A stretch of 64,000 nucleotides of DNA from Malus domestica (Eukaryota > Streptophyta > Magnoliopsida > Rosales > Rosaceae), in the NCBI RefSeq assembly GCF_042453785.1, contig NC_091676.1, positions 689,501 through 753,500 on the forward strand, written 5' to 3'. Below, one piece after another: positions 1 through 12,249 of this stretch. Below the pieces are notes generated by a model. It was not told the origin of the DNA, did not search any database, and saw only the letters and a list, made by a program, of their open reading frames with translations. How positions within the stretch are numbered: position 1 is the stretch's first letter; every line of letters begins with the position of its first letter. The translations under genes and the position numbers were made by a program.

Positions 1-737
1 AGGTGGCCCCCATTTTTACAGTCCCAGCATAAAACGACATACATCAGGCTGCGTGACCTGCATGAACAGCGACCCCACCGCCCCTCCCTTCCGTCCCTCC
101 CTCTCTATTCATCCCGATATTTTTATTTTCTTTTTCAATTTTTTAATATTGGTATTATTTTTAATTTACAGTGAGAGAGAGACGGATTGAGAAAGAGAGA
201 GAGTGCATGTATGTGTTGTGTATGTATGTGCATGACATTAAATGATTGAGATATGAGAGGAACACAATAGTGCGTTTTATTAGATGAGTTTCATTTTTTT
301 TTATATCGTCATTTAAAAAAAACAAGATAAATCTCTCTCTAGCTAAGGAGAGGAAGAAGAAGCTGGACAAAGGCCGCCCTTGACTCTTTGCGTCTTCTCT
401 CTCTATCTTCATATTTTCCCGATTTTAGCTGTCGTCCCAGCAGTTGCTTATTAATTTTTTTCTTCATAATTATTTTGTTCTCTGCATCTATGAAGCTGTA
501 GCTACCTAGAAAAAGGACGTTTGATTCGGAGAATTTTTATTTTACTTAATTGGCTATAAAGCTAGGTTTACTATATGTCTCTAGTATTCTAGGAGCTAAG
601 AGCGTCTAAATTTTTTCTGTGTGTTGTTGATTATATAATACCTTGAGTCCTTGATCAGTCTGAGCGCGTAGCTCAAAACAACAGCTGAATAATTAATAAT
701 ATTAATTGTTTTCTTTACCACACACACACACATATAT
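1..737 (+). promoter_or_regulatory. 5' flank and leader of the first IDD gene
   Basis: No gene seen. The stretch contains CT/GA-rich tracts near 165-205 and 335-410 and a short CA run just before the start codon at 738, which is typical of a plant promoter and 5' leader. I cannot place a TATA box or transcription start with confidence. Confidence 0.4.
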
Positions 738-3700
738 ATGGCGGCTGCTTCTTCATCGATGCCGTTCTTTGGAAGTAGTAGTAGCAGAGAAGAAAACCAA
801 AGCCAGATGACTTCGTCGATCCTTCCACCTTCCTCAAATGCTACCGCCGCAGCCACAGTCACAGCCCCACCACCTCAAAAGAAAAGGAGAAATCAACCTG
901 GAAATCCAAGCAAGTACCTCTTTACTTTTCCTCCTCATCAATTCTTTATTCATATCATATTTATCGATTTATAGATTTCAAAAAAGAAACTTTAAACGAG
1001 TTGAATCTTTATAAATTCTTTGGTTTGATGAATTAATGGTTGCTAGTTTCTTTGAACTTACTCCTATATTTGGCTTTGAATTCTAAATCTTTTCGTTAGA
1101 AATGATGTGTTATTTTTTGTTATAATTTGAATAATTTTAAATTTTCAACAAATAAAAATTGTCACTCTTGTTTGGCATTTTTCCCTAACAGATCCAGATG
1201 CGGAGGTCATCGCACTATCTCCCAAGACGCTAATGGCAACAAACAGGTTCATATGTGAGGTGTGCAACAAAGGGTTTCAAAGGGAGCAAAACCTACAGCT
1301 CCACAGAAGAGGACACAACCTGCCTTGGAAGCTCAAGCAGAAGACTAATAAAGAACCCAGGCGCAAGGTCTATCTATGCCCTGAACCATCATGCGTTCAC
1401 CATGACCCCTCTCGAGCTCTCGGAGACCTCACCGGCATCAAAAAACACTACTCAAGAAAACACGGCGAGAAGAAATGGAAGTGCGACAAGTGCTCCAAGA
1501 GGTACGCCGTTCAATCGGATTGGAAGGCTCATTCTAAGACATGCGGAACTAGGGAATACAGATGCGACTGTGGCACTCTCTTCTCAAGGTAAATTAATTA
1601 GTAGTTGCTCTTGATTTTGTATCTGGCGCCTATTTTTTGTTAATTCTCATTCATTCATTCATTCATCCATACATTCATTTTGGAGATGTTCTCAAAATCG
1701 GTCGAGAGACGAAAGCACGGCGGTTTCTGGGTGTAATAGTTCTCTTTTGGCTAAGAATATATAGGTGCCACGCGCGACTATAACTGAAGTGTTAATCTAG
1801 CCTGATCATTTTCTATTATCAATTTTAAAGACTTAGAATTTTATTGGAATTAATTAAACCAAATTTCTGTCTTTCTCTATGAGTGTGTCTGTATGTGTAT
1901 GAGTTAATATGGCAGGACTGTTTCCACGTGATAACTAGTAATCTGTGACAAACTGGCATGGCAAGGTTATATATGTATATGGGGGTTTCAATCACAATTT
2001 CAAAAGGAAAATGAAAAGAAATAATATTAAGAGGACATGGGAGGAAAAAAAAACAAGAAAGATCATCTTTTTATCTATCCTCGAAAACAACGCCCTTTTT
2101 ATCTTTCATCATTTGGATACTCACGTGTGTAGTAGTAAAAATGATGAGTTGGATTATACAGACTCTCAACAGAACATATATGTGGAATGGAAGTGGAAGT
2201 AATGTAAGTAGTGGAACTGTGGAAGGGGGAGAAAGAGCATAATATTAATGTTACTGGAGTTGAGTGGAGTGGAGTGGAGTGGAGGTGGAGAAAATAAGCT
2301 AGCTAGGCTTTATCTTCGTTGTCTCATATAATGAGTTGGATGTATATGTCACTCATGAGTTTTGTTCTCTTCCTCGTTGGATTCATGTAACAGAGCTACA
2401 GCTCTTCCCTTCCAGTCCAGATACTCCTTCCCATGAAATTAAAACGTATACTCATGGGACCAACACCATATTTCCCTCTCTCTCTCTCTCTCTCTCCCCT
2501 CCCCCCCCCCCCCCCCCCCCAAGTAGAACTGGTCCAACACCATTGACAGTCCTTATTCTGATATGAAAATTTACAAGTCACGTCAGACTGTTCAATGATT
2601 AGGGTGATGAGGTTTGTGAACTTGTGACTATCTAATGGAAATATTCTCTGTGAAAAATTAATTGAACAATGGACCGTTCATGGTTTCCTGTTTTTTTTTC
2701 TAGTTTACTTTCAAGCACTAGCTACTGACTTTTTTTCTCAAGTACTAACATTTTAACTTAAATGGGTAATAATGATTGGTACTATTTTTTTATTTATCTG
2801 GATGCATCATATATATCCGTGTCACCCACATATATGATATTTGTCTTGTTCTTCTATACATACATACATTTTACTGTATATACGTTCATGAGCATATGAT
2901 GATATGATGAGGATTTTCCTTTTCATTTTTTTGTGTGATATACAGGCGGGACAGTTTTATCACTCATAGGGCTTTCTGTGATGCACTGGCTCAGGAGAGT
3001 GCAAGGCATCCTTCAAGCTTAAGCACAATGGGCGGCAACCTCTATGGAAACAACCACATGAGCTTAGGTCTATCCCAAATCCCCTCACTCCAAAACTCAA
3101 CCCACCTCCCTAACAACATGTTGAGGTTAGGTAGTGGCGGCAGCGCAAAGTTTGAGCACCTCATCCCACCATCAAATCCGTCTTCGTTCGGATCACAAGC
3201 CATGCCTAATTCCCCCAATTTCTTCATGAGAGACATTGCTAACCAGCAAGGGTTTCAAGATCAGCACCAATTTCCAAGCAAGGCATTACATGGACTAATG
3301 CAACTTCCTGATCTCCAAAGCAACCCTAACAACAACTCACCCTCATCGAATAGTGCTGCGAATCTCTTTAACCTGGGCTTCTTTTCCAACAATAGTACCA
3401 GTAACAGCATTACTCCTCCTGATCATCAATTTGGTGATGGTAACGGCGGTGGCCAAGGGTTTAGCATGGGTAATGATCATCAAATTGGGTCGGGTTCTCT
3501 ACCATCTCTCTATGGGAATTCGATGCAACACGAAGGTGGCGTGGCTCCACACATGTCTGCCACTGCATTGCTTCAGAAAGCTGCTCAAATGGGTTCAACT
3601 ACAAGCACCGAAAGCTCGTCTTTGCTTAGGGGATTAGGCAATTCATCAACAAGAGCAGCTAAATCTGGAAGGCAACTAGTGTCTGCGCCCTCAAGCGTTG

Positions 3701-4176
3701 GAGTCAGTTTTAGTGGTGATCATCATCACAGTACTAATGGGGGTGAACAACACTTGAGATCATCACAGCAGGTGGAAAATGAAAACCATCTTCAAGGACT
3801 AATGAACTCTCTTGCAAATGGAAACTCTTCGATTTTCGGAGGTGGGGAACAGGATCATAATAACAACTTTGGCGGGTTTAGTAGCGGCAGTACTGCTACT
3901 AGGGTTAGTGCAATGGACCAACAGCATAATAACCCTAATTATGATGAGGCCAAGATGCACCAAAATTTGGGTGTAAATTTTGGAGGATCTGATAAATTGA
4001 CCTTGGATTTTCTTGGTGTTGGAGGGATGGTAAGAAATATGAGTGGTGGCCATGGATACTCACAGAGAGATAATCTACAACAACAACATCATGGCATCAA
4101 TATGATCAGTTCTTTAGACCCAGAGTTGGAGTCAGCACAGGCAAGTCAACCCTTTGGAGGCACTACACTACAATGA
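738..4176 (+). CDS. IDD: INDETERMINATE DOMAIN (IDD/BIRD) C2H2 zinc-finger transcription factor, IDD4/5/6 clade, copy A
   Basis: Exons 738-909, 1192-1588 and 2946-4176 join in frame to 599 codons plus stop. The protein starts MAAASSSMPFFG, has a basic nuclear signal KKRRNQPG (residues 48-55), then the IDD domain: C2H2 finger 1 (C79, C82, H95, H99), finger 2 (C120, C125, H143, H148), and two C2HC fingers (C155/C158/H170/C174 and C181/C183/H196/C200). The Gly/Asn/Gln/Ser-rich tail carries the two usual IDD motifs, MSATALLQKAAQMGS (about residue 393) and LTLDFLGVGG (about 541). IDD proteins of this clade bind DNA in the nucleus and work with the GRAS proteins SHORT-ROOT, SCARECROW and DELLA in root patterning, growth and starch or flowering control (family knowledge). 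The first intron uses a GC donor. A paralogue lies tail to tail at 12250-16317. I cannot say which Arabidopsis member is the orthologue. Confidence 0.93.
910..1191 (+). other. GC-AG intron 1 of IDD copy A
   Basis: Reading A|GCAAGT as the donor and AACAG|AT as the acceptor gives the family sequence PGNPNPDAEVIALSP across the junction. The GT two bases downstream (GTACCT) would shift the frame. A|GCAAGT is the classic strong context for GC donors. The paralogue shares this donor. Confidence 0.8.
2474..2520. repeat. (CT)n followed by a run of about 20 C in IDD copy A intron 2
   Basis: A CT dinucleotide run (about 2475-2496) passes into an uninterrupted C run (2501-2520) inside the 1.36-kb second intron. 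The length of the C run may be affected by sequencing. Confidence 0.9.
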
Positions 4177-5623
4177 GCCTGCTAGATCGAGGAATTCCAA
4201 TTAAGTTCATGATATAGGTGAGAGAGTCGATCTTTTTATTATGTAGGGAAAAAGGAACGGCATTCATTAATTATCCACTAGTTATCTTGACCCCCAAGCA
4301 ATAGGGTTTCTTGAATTTTATTTCTATATGTGCTTGCCTTAAGGCCTACACTAATTTATGATGTCCAGTACTTTCATCGGTTACTATATTATGTATAATG
4401 TAGTACCTTAATTAATTGCTTGCTTATATAGTTGGCGATAAAGGAATCCTAAATTAATATCACTCCTCTCTCTTTTGTGGACCGATTAAAGAATATAATT
4501 TGGTGCATGCTTAATTTTCACATAACAAAATAAAAATATCTAATAATTATTTAATTAGTAATGAGATCGATGCTCATAATTTAACCTGTATTAATTAATT
4601 AAATATTGTATGTATGAGGTAAGCCATGTTTGAGTATATATGTGGAATCAGAATGTCACAGCAGCAGACATGCATGGGCGCTAGCAGCTGAGCAGGTATT
4701 GTTTGCCCAGAATCTTCAAAATGGATACATTCCAACATAATGGACAAGTGAATTTATTTTCTTATTTGACTGGTTACGAGATATCCCTAACTAATAATTT
4801 AATATTGCCATATGCACCAAGAACTAAGAAATCATATAAATTAATTTTAATCATAAGATTTAGAGGAGAGGCTCCGGGCGACGAATAATGTATGCCCAGT
4901 TGCCAGTACCCATATAAACTATGCACAAGAATTTGTTCGGCTACCTAATATGTACCTAACCCTAATGCCCACTGGTAAAACTAAGTACAAACATTGCTTG
5001 GTTTGATAATATTTAATTAATTAATTAATCGTCCCTCCCTGGCGCTTTCCAACAATATATTCTTAATTTACATTCTAGTTCGTTCCTTAAGGTCCACGTA
5101 CGGTGATATTTAAATGTTATTCAACTTCACTGCTCCTGATGATAGATATATAATTAGATATTTTACTTTAAATGTTGAAATTTAATTAATTTAATTTTAC
5201 GAGCATATGCATGTGTGTTGCCATTGGGTTTAGGGCCGACTGAAAGACTGAAGAATATATACCTGCTGACCATGTATATATATATATACACACACACATA
5301 CATACACACACTACTCAACCAGATGCAGCATATGATGAAATATTCGAGTATATAATAACCTTTATTGTAATTATTAGGAAATTGATGGATGATGATAGGG
5401 CTGTCTACTATTGTCGTAATTGTTGTCTCTTCTATCTTACAAGGAATCAATCATATATCATCCCGTGACTACCAACGTGTGGATGCCTTTTTTCTTCTTC
5501 TTTTTTTTTTTCTTTCAAAATTTGAATTTATGCCCTATAGTTTGACTAAAAAAAATGTTTTGAAGAAAAAATAAACAAAATTGTTTAGTTCATGAATATT
5601 CATTAACTCATTCAACAAATAAT

Positions 5624-5664
<41 letters not shown>

Positions 5665-7292
5665 TTTGAGAATGAATCTCACATTGATGGAATAAATGAT
5701 CATACATGAACTTATAAGTAAGTTTAGACAACTTCTTACATTACTAATTGATTTCATGGTATAACTTCAACTAACTTCATAATGAACTTAAAAAAAAAAA
5801 AACTGAAGAGGAACTCCGTCTTAGATATATATCCAAAATCCCCAATGGTGTCTTTTGAGGGATTGAAAGAGTTCTCTTTTGTCAAATGGAACCATACTAA
5901 TTAACCACTTCAAAAGTCACTCTCCGAAAGATATCTTTATATATCCTATAAAAATGATAAGTTTGGATTTTTTTCGCCTACATATTCATATTTAATTTTG
6001 TTCATATTCAATATGATGATAAAAAATATAAAAGGTATGTAAGAAGTTAAAAGGAGTGCATACTACAATTTTGGATATAGGTGGACAGAAAAAATCTTAC
6101 ATCAAATAAGCATTATAATAAGGATAATACTTGTATCATATTATGTGGATAACAACTTATATGGCACAAGTAAACAACTACGATGGTGTCTCGTGTCAAA
6201 CGAAATGAAGATATATTTAAGCTTTTGTCTACATGTATTTGTTTCAATAGCACAGGATGTCACGTGTCAGTGTATCCAGCCTGATGGGGTTGTCGGCCAC
6301 CAATGTGCAATCCCAATTGCTCCATTTTGATCGGATGCCATGGAGAAGAAAACTTTAACCCATCAAGGTTGGAGAAGAAAAATTGTGTATGGATTAAAAA
6401 AATTTAGTTTTAATCCAAGGGTTGGAGATGACCTAATCCTACTCTTTTATTTTATTATTTCTATATTTATAGTTACCCTCATTATCATACTTTATGTTCT
6501 ATTTAGTCTAGAGATTCTCAATAAGCGCTAATTTTTTGGCATTTATACTCACTTTTTTAAGTCGGTCCTGTTATAAAAGTTACTCTCCGCAACTTTTTCT
6601 ATGTGCTTATGTATTTTATTTGAGTGTTCATCAACAATTGAATGCCAAAATTTCAAACTAGGAATCGGGAGAGAAATGAAATTGTTTTAGGTGGTAAATG
6701 AAGAAAAATTGTTCATATACATGGGGTTTTTAATAATTTCCTAGAGATAAAACCTGAAATTGAATAGGTTCATTGAGCCTACGTCATCTTAATATATTAG
6801 ACACAATGTAGTTATGTTGAAAACAATATTAATACTAATTCCTGTTTAATAATAGTACAAACTTGTTCCTCTCGAAGGAAAGACGCGTTGGAAGTGTTGG
6901 AAAAAACATAATCACATAATTCCCGGCCCTTCCCATTGATAAGAGACAATTGTATACAACTTTGGATACTCTCATGGAACTTATGCCATATATATTAAGA
7001 CTTGATCAGAGTGTCAACCAAATGAAAATGAGAGAGAAGGTCAGATGAGAAACCTATACATGTTTCAACGAGATGTCAACAAAGTTCCGTGGATTTATGT
7101 TTTAATGAGTAAATATATGCTAAGGTCTTAGTAGAATACAAAAATAAAATAATAATTAATAATACAATCTTGTCGATCTCTGTATTTCTTCCCCCAACCG
7201 TACATTGAGTCCGTGAGGGTGGGGTTTGGCTTCAAAAGTTCTGTCTTATTAATACAAAGAATTGACTGCATATTCTCTCTCTCATAAAATAT
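4177..7292. other. intergenic DNA 3' of IDD copy A, no gene seen
   Basis: AT-rich sequence without a supportable gene. It holds a (TA)n microsatellite at about 5629-5660. Short ORFs here show no family signature and no splice-linked continuation. Confidence 0.6.
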
Positions 7293-8303
7293 CAAGGTTC
7301 TAAAAAACGCTAGATACTAGTCGGGCAGCGGGCTAGCGCCTAGGCGGCTAGGCTGAGTCTAGACGGATTTAGGTAAATTTCTTGTATAGTTTGTAAATAA
7401 GTGCATATTGACACTTACAAAAAATTATATACTTGTATGAAATCCATAAATAAGATAATAAAAATTTGATAAAATGCAAAAAGAGTATCCAATAAATCCA
7501 AAATTTAAAAATACATTAAGCATATATGTCATATAACCATAGTGAAGAGTATTGTAGGATGACACATGTACAACAAGTTTACAATTTAAAACCATATAAA
7601 ATGCAAAATATGGGGAAAATAAGGAAATATAATAATGTAAGATACTTATCTATTAAAAGCCCACGGTACACGTTATTTAGTTTGCAATTAATTTTGTAAC
7701 AATGCAAATTGCTTTGGTACAAATATGTTAAAGGACCTTTACAAATTCCGAAACTAAAAAGCCCATGGTACTAACCCTCAAAAAGGCCAACAAATTGTAA
7801 AAAAGGCATGCAAATTACAAATTGCTTGTATATCCAATTAAATTAACATGAAATCCAAAAAAAGCTTGCTAAGTTATTCACTTCACGCGGGTCTTCTACG
7901 TAGTCCTAGGCTTGCACCTAGCACTAGCAACAACAGTGAAATACAATAAAAGAATTTAAAAATAAGTAAAAGGAAAAAATGGTGAGGACCATCTTGATGA
8001 TAAAACTGTGCAATTAAACAAACAAAAGAGCTTCATCTTCTTCCTCGCGCGACGTTGGGCTTTGTAACAAAAAAAATTCCAGATTACGACATTCTCCACA
8101 TACACCCGCCTAGACCCCACCTAGCTCCGCCCAGCTCCTCCTAGCTCTGCCCAACCCTGCCTAGACCCGCCTAGTCCCGCCTAATCCCGCCCAGGCGTCC
8201 GCCTAATATGCTTTTCGATTTTGTGACTGATTAGGACTTAATTGCGGTGGTAACCTGCCGTTTAGCGCCTAGGCGGCCGTCTATACCGATTTTTAGAACA
8301 CTG
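7293..8303. mobile_element. non-autonomous hAT element, CAGTG-type ends, copy 1
   Basis: The element runs from CAAGGTTCTAAAAA to TTTTTAGAACACTG, an imperfect terminal inverted repeat. Next to each end are blocks of CCTAGGCGG-type subterminal repeats. The flanks TAAAATAT and CCAAATAT agree at 6 of 8 bases, a decayed 8-bp TSD as expected for hAT. A second copy at 29651-32569 has the same ends and a perfect 8-bp TSD, which is the main support. There is no transposase; the interior is AT-rich. Confidence 0.8.
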
Positions 8304-8949
8304 CCAAATATATATATTGACATCAAGCACTAATTAATTAATCATTTAATAACTATTAGTTTGGGTTGGTTCTACAAAGTAATTTCATAATTTGAATTGT
8401 TCATTTTTTAAGTCACAATTCATACTTGTGTTCCTCCGGTTATCAGTTCACAGTTGGATAACTAATTAAGTGATTTTCAAATTCTATAAACTTTTGCAGA
8501 GTTGATTTATCAATGATACGTAACCCAAAAGTAATCGGTTTAAATTATAAGAAATATTAATTGTCACTAGTTAATACTTGAGCGCTCTTATATTTGCATT
8601 AGTAATACTGCCCCAGTCACTTGTATAAGATATTTATAGTTGGTATCTAATTTTGCACAAATAATAGTGTGAACATTATTTATAACTGCGTGCAAAATTT
8701 TGCTGAGACGTACCTTTCACAGGGCACACGTCAAATCCAATATTATGAACAATAATATGTTAATCTTTGGTTCTATACAAATCATGCATTTTTCTGTACT
8801 TGTCCAGAACGCAGCTACTGAAGTACTTCTTAGACTATAAGAGGCACGAAAATGTACAAACACATTGTCCTCTTCCCTTAAACAAAAATAATTGTCATCA
8901 TCTTTCAGACTTAACTTGTGCTGGTCATGATTTTTCCCTATGGGGCGCC

Positions 8950-8980
8950 CGCGCGCGCATATATATATATATATATATAT
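8950..8980. repeat. GC/AT alternating microsatellite
   Basis: An alternating purine-pyrimidine tract: a short run of GC followed directly by about ten AT units. Confidence 0.9.
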
Positions 8981-9006
8981 GTACTTTTTGTTAAAGGAAA
9001 GTGTTA

Positions 9007-9434
9007 GGGGGTGTATTCAATTGGGATTTTAAAGGATTTTAATTCTTTTAATGAATCTAGGGGTATTCAATCATGATTTTAAGTGATTCTCTGAAATTCT
9101 AGGTGTATTCAATTAGAATTTTAAAATAGTTTATTAAAATCCTTAGAAATCCAGTTGTATTCAATTAAGATTTTAAAGAAGTTTATAACATTCCAGGTGT
9201 ATTCAATTAGAAATTGATTTTAAAGAATTTGAGAAAGTTAAGGAATTAGAGGGAGTTGGAGAGATTTCGTAGTGTATTTTAAGTATCCACAAATCTCACC
9301 TCTTCCCATGAGATTTCGAGGGAATTGAATCAAAATTTTATATGGAATCTCTACAAATCAATTAAACTCCATAAAAATCCATGGATTTATAAATCCATTA
9401 AAATCTCTCACATTCTCAATTGAATACACCCCCC
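9007..9434. mobile_element. PIF/Harbinger (Tourist-like) MITE
   Basis: The terminal inverted repeats are GGGGGTGTATTCAATT at the left and its complement, ending AATTGAATACACCCC, at the right. The 3-bp TSD TTA (9004-9006 and 9435-9437) is the signature of PIF/Harbinger. Inside, the phrase GTATTCAATT recurs several times in degenerate form. Length is 428 bp with no coding capacity. Confidence 0.85.
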
Positions 9435-9437
9435 TTA

Positions 9438-9571
9438 GTTACACATTCATTTTTATTTTTCATATATTTTTGTTAGTTTTTTGACATTGATCTTCTTCAA
9501 TTCATTTGATCTACCGGTCAAAAATTGAAATAAATGTGTGAAAAACAAAAATGAGTCTGTAAATAACACTA
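9438..9571. mobile_element. degenerate Mutator-type MITE (GATCTTCTTCAATTCAT family)
   Basis: The core GATCTTCTTCAATTCAT and the flanking inverted tracts match the MITEs at 11646, 20321, 48679 and 48835. The ends are weak and no TSD is clear, so this is an old copy lying against the Harbinger MITE. Boundaries are approximate. Confidence 0.5.
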
Positions 9572-11645
9572 CCATTTGTTAAATTTCGTTTCAAACATTT
9601 AATCATCACTTAAGATGCCCAGGCACAGTATCCATTGAGGCCAGGGATCCGTTGTCTCCAATTTGATGTCTCTTTTGTGTCTTTTTTTTTATATTTTTTG
9701 ACACTTGTCCATTAACATCAATGTTTTCATAAACTAATTAAAATAAAATAAAAATTAAAGAAAATAAAAACCATCACTCGGATAATCACCCACTGCAACT
9801 ATAGAACCCATCGCCGTCTACACTGCTCTTCACAGTCGGCAAAGCTTTCTTTCCTTTCCATTCCCTCTCTACAAATTTCCGTACTAGATCATGATCGATC
9901 GAGTCAATGCATGTGAAGTTTGAAGTTTGCAATTTAGAATATCTAATCGATATATGATCAATCCATCTTGTCACAACTGACAAATAATGTGTGAAGTTTG
10001 AAATTTGAGAATATCTAATCCATTGATACGTGACCGAAATGCATGGTGGGAAGGTTGGAGTTGGTGGCTGCAGTGTTGGGGGAGGTTGCTGAAAGGTTTT
10101 TTTCAGCCATGGTGATGGTCGTCTTTAATTTTTCAGTTTTTTTATTTTTTTTAATTTTACGCAAAAGTAATAGTGTTACATTTAAGGTTAAGTGGAGAAA
10201 TATGTGTCAAACTAGAATAAACACATAGAGGAGATGCATCTATTGAATATGCATGCAACTAATTGCAGTATAGGAAAGGCAACCTCTGTGTCATAATTTT
10301 TCTTTTGCGAACGCACTGTCATAAAAATTAACTAGTACCAAAACAAAATCAAGGAAAATGATAAAAATTAATTTTTAATTTGTCTAGGTAGATGTGCCTA
10401 CATATACATATATATATATATATATATGTGTGTTTAGAATATATTTGGGAGAATGGAAACTTAAACTACGTTATTTCCTAGCCATATATGATACAAATTT
10501 ATAAAATTAAACAATAAAGGCTTTTTTTGTTTACTTATTAAGTAAAACAATCATGTTTTTAATGCCATTGAAACAAAGAAATGACAATAAGTATATGAGA
10601 AATGGTAAGGAGACTTCCTCAAAAGTAGGACTCCCTGCCACTTTATGTTTTTGGCACATAAATTGACTTGTATACATTTTGATGTGGTAGAGAGTCCGTA
10701 GAGAGTCTCAGAGAGTCTCTTTGACATTTCTATAAATATGAATATGTTTTAACGCTATATGTCCTCGTAACATACTTGGAAACGGCTCTTAAAACATGAA
10801 TTATGACATGGTTGCATTGCATGCATGTCCAGTCAAAATACTTCACTAAAGTTTCTAAGGATTTCAATTTTGTTGAAATGCTAATACATAAAGGAGTACA
10901 TCAGTTTAACATTAAACAGAACAAACTGTCGACTAGCTAGTCATCATTTAAATTTAAACTACGAAAAAGTTCTAGCCCTCATTGACTTTGGAAATTAAAC
11001 CCCCGGTCCTCAAAACACGTTTTGAGGCTTGAGAAAAAAAAAGGAAAAAAAAATATACAGCTAGCTCAAACAACCTTAAGTAATCTGCACTAATCTCCTT
11101 GGTGTCATGTCGAGCTTCATGCATATGGCTTTAGTCCGGAACAAGTAATTATATTCCCTGCAAACAAACCCAAATTTATATAATAATTGTAAAAGCTCTA
11201 TTTTATTAAGGTAGATAATTACGTTGTGAACAAGAAATAAGCATAGTGGTCATCGATAAATGTGAACGAGAAGAGTCCCATAGACACAGACTTAACCATG
11301 CATCTTAATTGTATAATCACTTCAATTCCAAGGAGTTGTTATTTAAAATCTTAAGTGAAAAACATTTTACTTGTAATTATTAGTATAAACTTAGGGATAA
11401 TGGAACTTTTAAGTACTCGACGAAAAGAAAGAAACAAAGGAACGACTTAAGTTATTTTTCCAAGAAAATAATATTCAACACATAGGAAAGAGGTCAATCT
11501 CATCATGTATAAAAATGTTCTTAAGAATCTTAACAAAAAGGAAAATTTTTAAATATGTACAAATGTAAGTTAAATAATGAAATAGTTTAACAGTAAACAA
11601 ATAATTCCTGCATGCGACAAGTAAAAATCGAAGACAATTTGGAAA
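9572..11645. other. intergenic DNA, no gene seen
   Basis: AT-rich and low in complexity with a (TA)n run near 10400. Several 60-65-codon ORFs occur but lack codon bias or family motifs. Nothing supportable. Confidence 0.6.
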
Positions 11646-11791
11646 GGGATGTGTTATCCACATACCCCAAATTACTTTTCACACACCCTTGTTAATTTTT
11701 ATTCGTTGATCTTCTTCAATTCATCCGATCTGATGGTCGAAAATTAAAAAGATGTGTGAGAAGTAAAATGAGGTATGTGAATATCACACAT
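11646..11791. mobile_element. Mutator-type MITE, GTGTTATCCACA family
   Basis: Ends GGATGTGTTATCCACATACC and GGTATGTGAATATCACACATC form an inverted repeat. The core matches the copies at 20321 and 48679, for which 9-bp TSDs can be read. The TSD of this copy is not clear. Confidence 0.7.
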
Positions 11792-12249
11792 CTTTAAAAA
11801 ATGCATCTTTTTATTGAGAGGATATTTATTTTATCTCATCCATGCAAATTGCAATGCAGTGCACTCACTCTACATGTCCAGCGCTCGTGACTCTCTGCCA
11901 TCCAAAATAAAAGTTAAAAAGGAGTAGAGGTATCATGTTTATATAAAAACAAAAAGACAAGACACCCAATGTGTACACCAGGTCGTCACTCATGAGTCAG
12001 GACTGCCTCAATTTTGTGTAACCATGCAAAGACATTGTGTCAGGATTTCAGTTTTCATTTTAATTTTCTTTTGTTATATTATTTTAAAAGTACAAAAAAG
12101 CCAGTGAAAAGTAGTAGCAGTGTACAGAAATTACACAATTACCAAAGAAAACTAACCCCTTTAATAAAATATATTCATTTTTAACCTAGGTCAATCGTCA
12201 CTAATTTTCACGTACCTCTATCTCTCTCATCATCTCTGTACTTTTTTGT

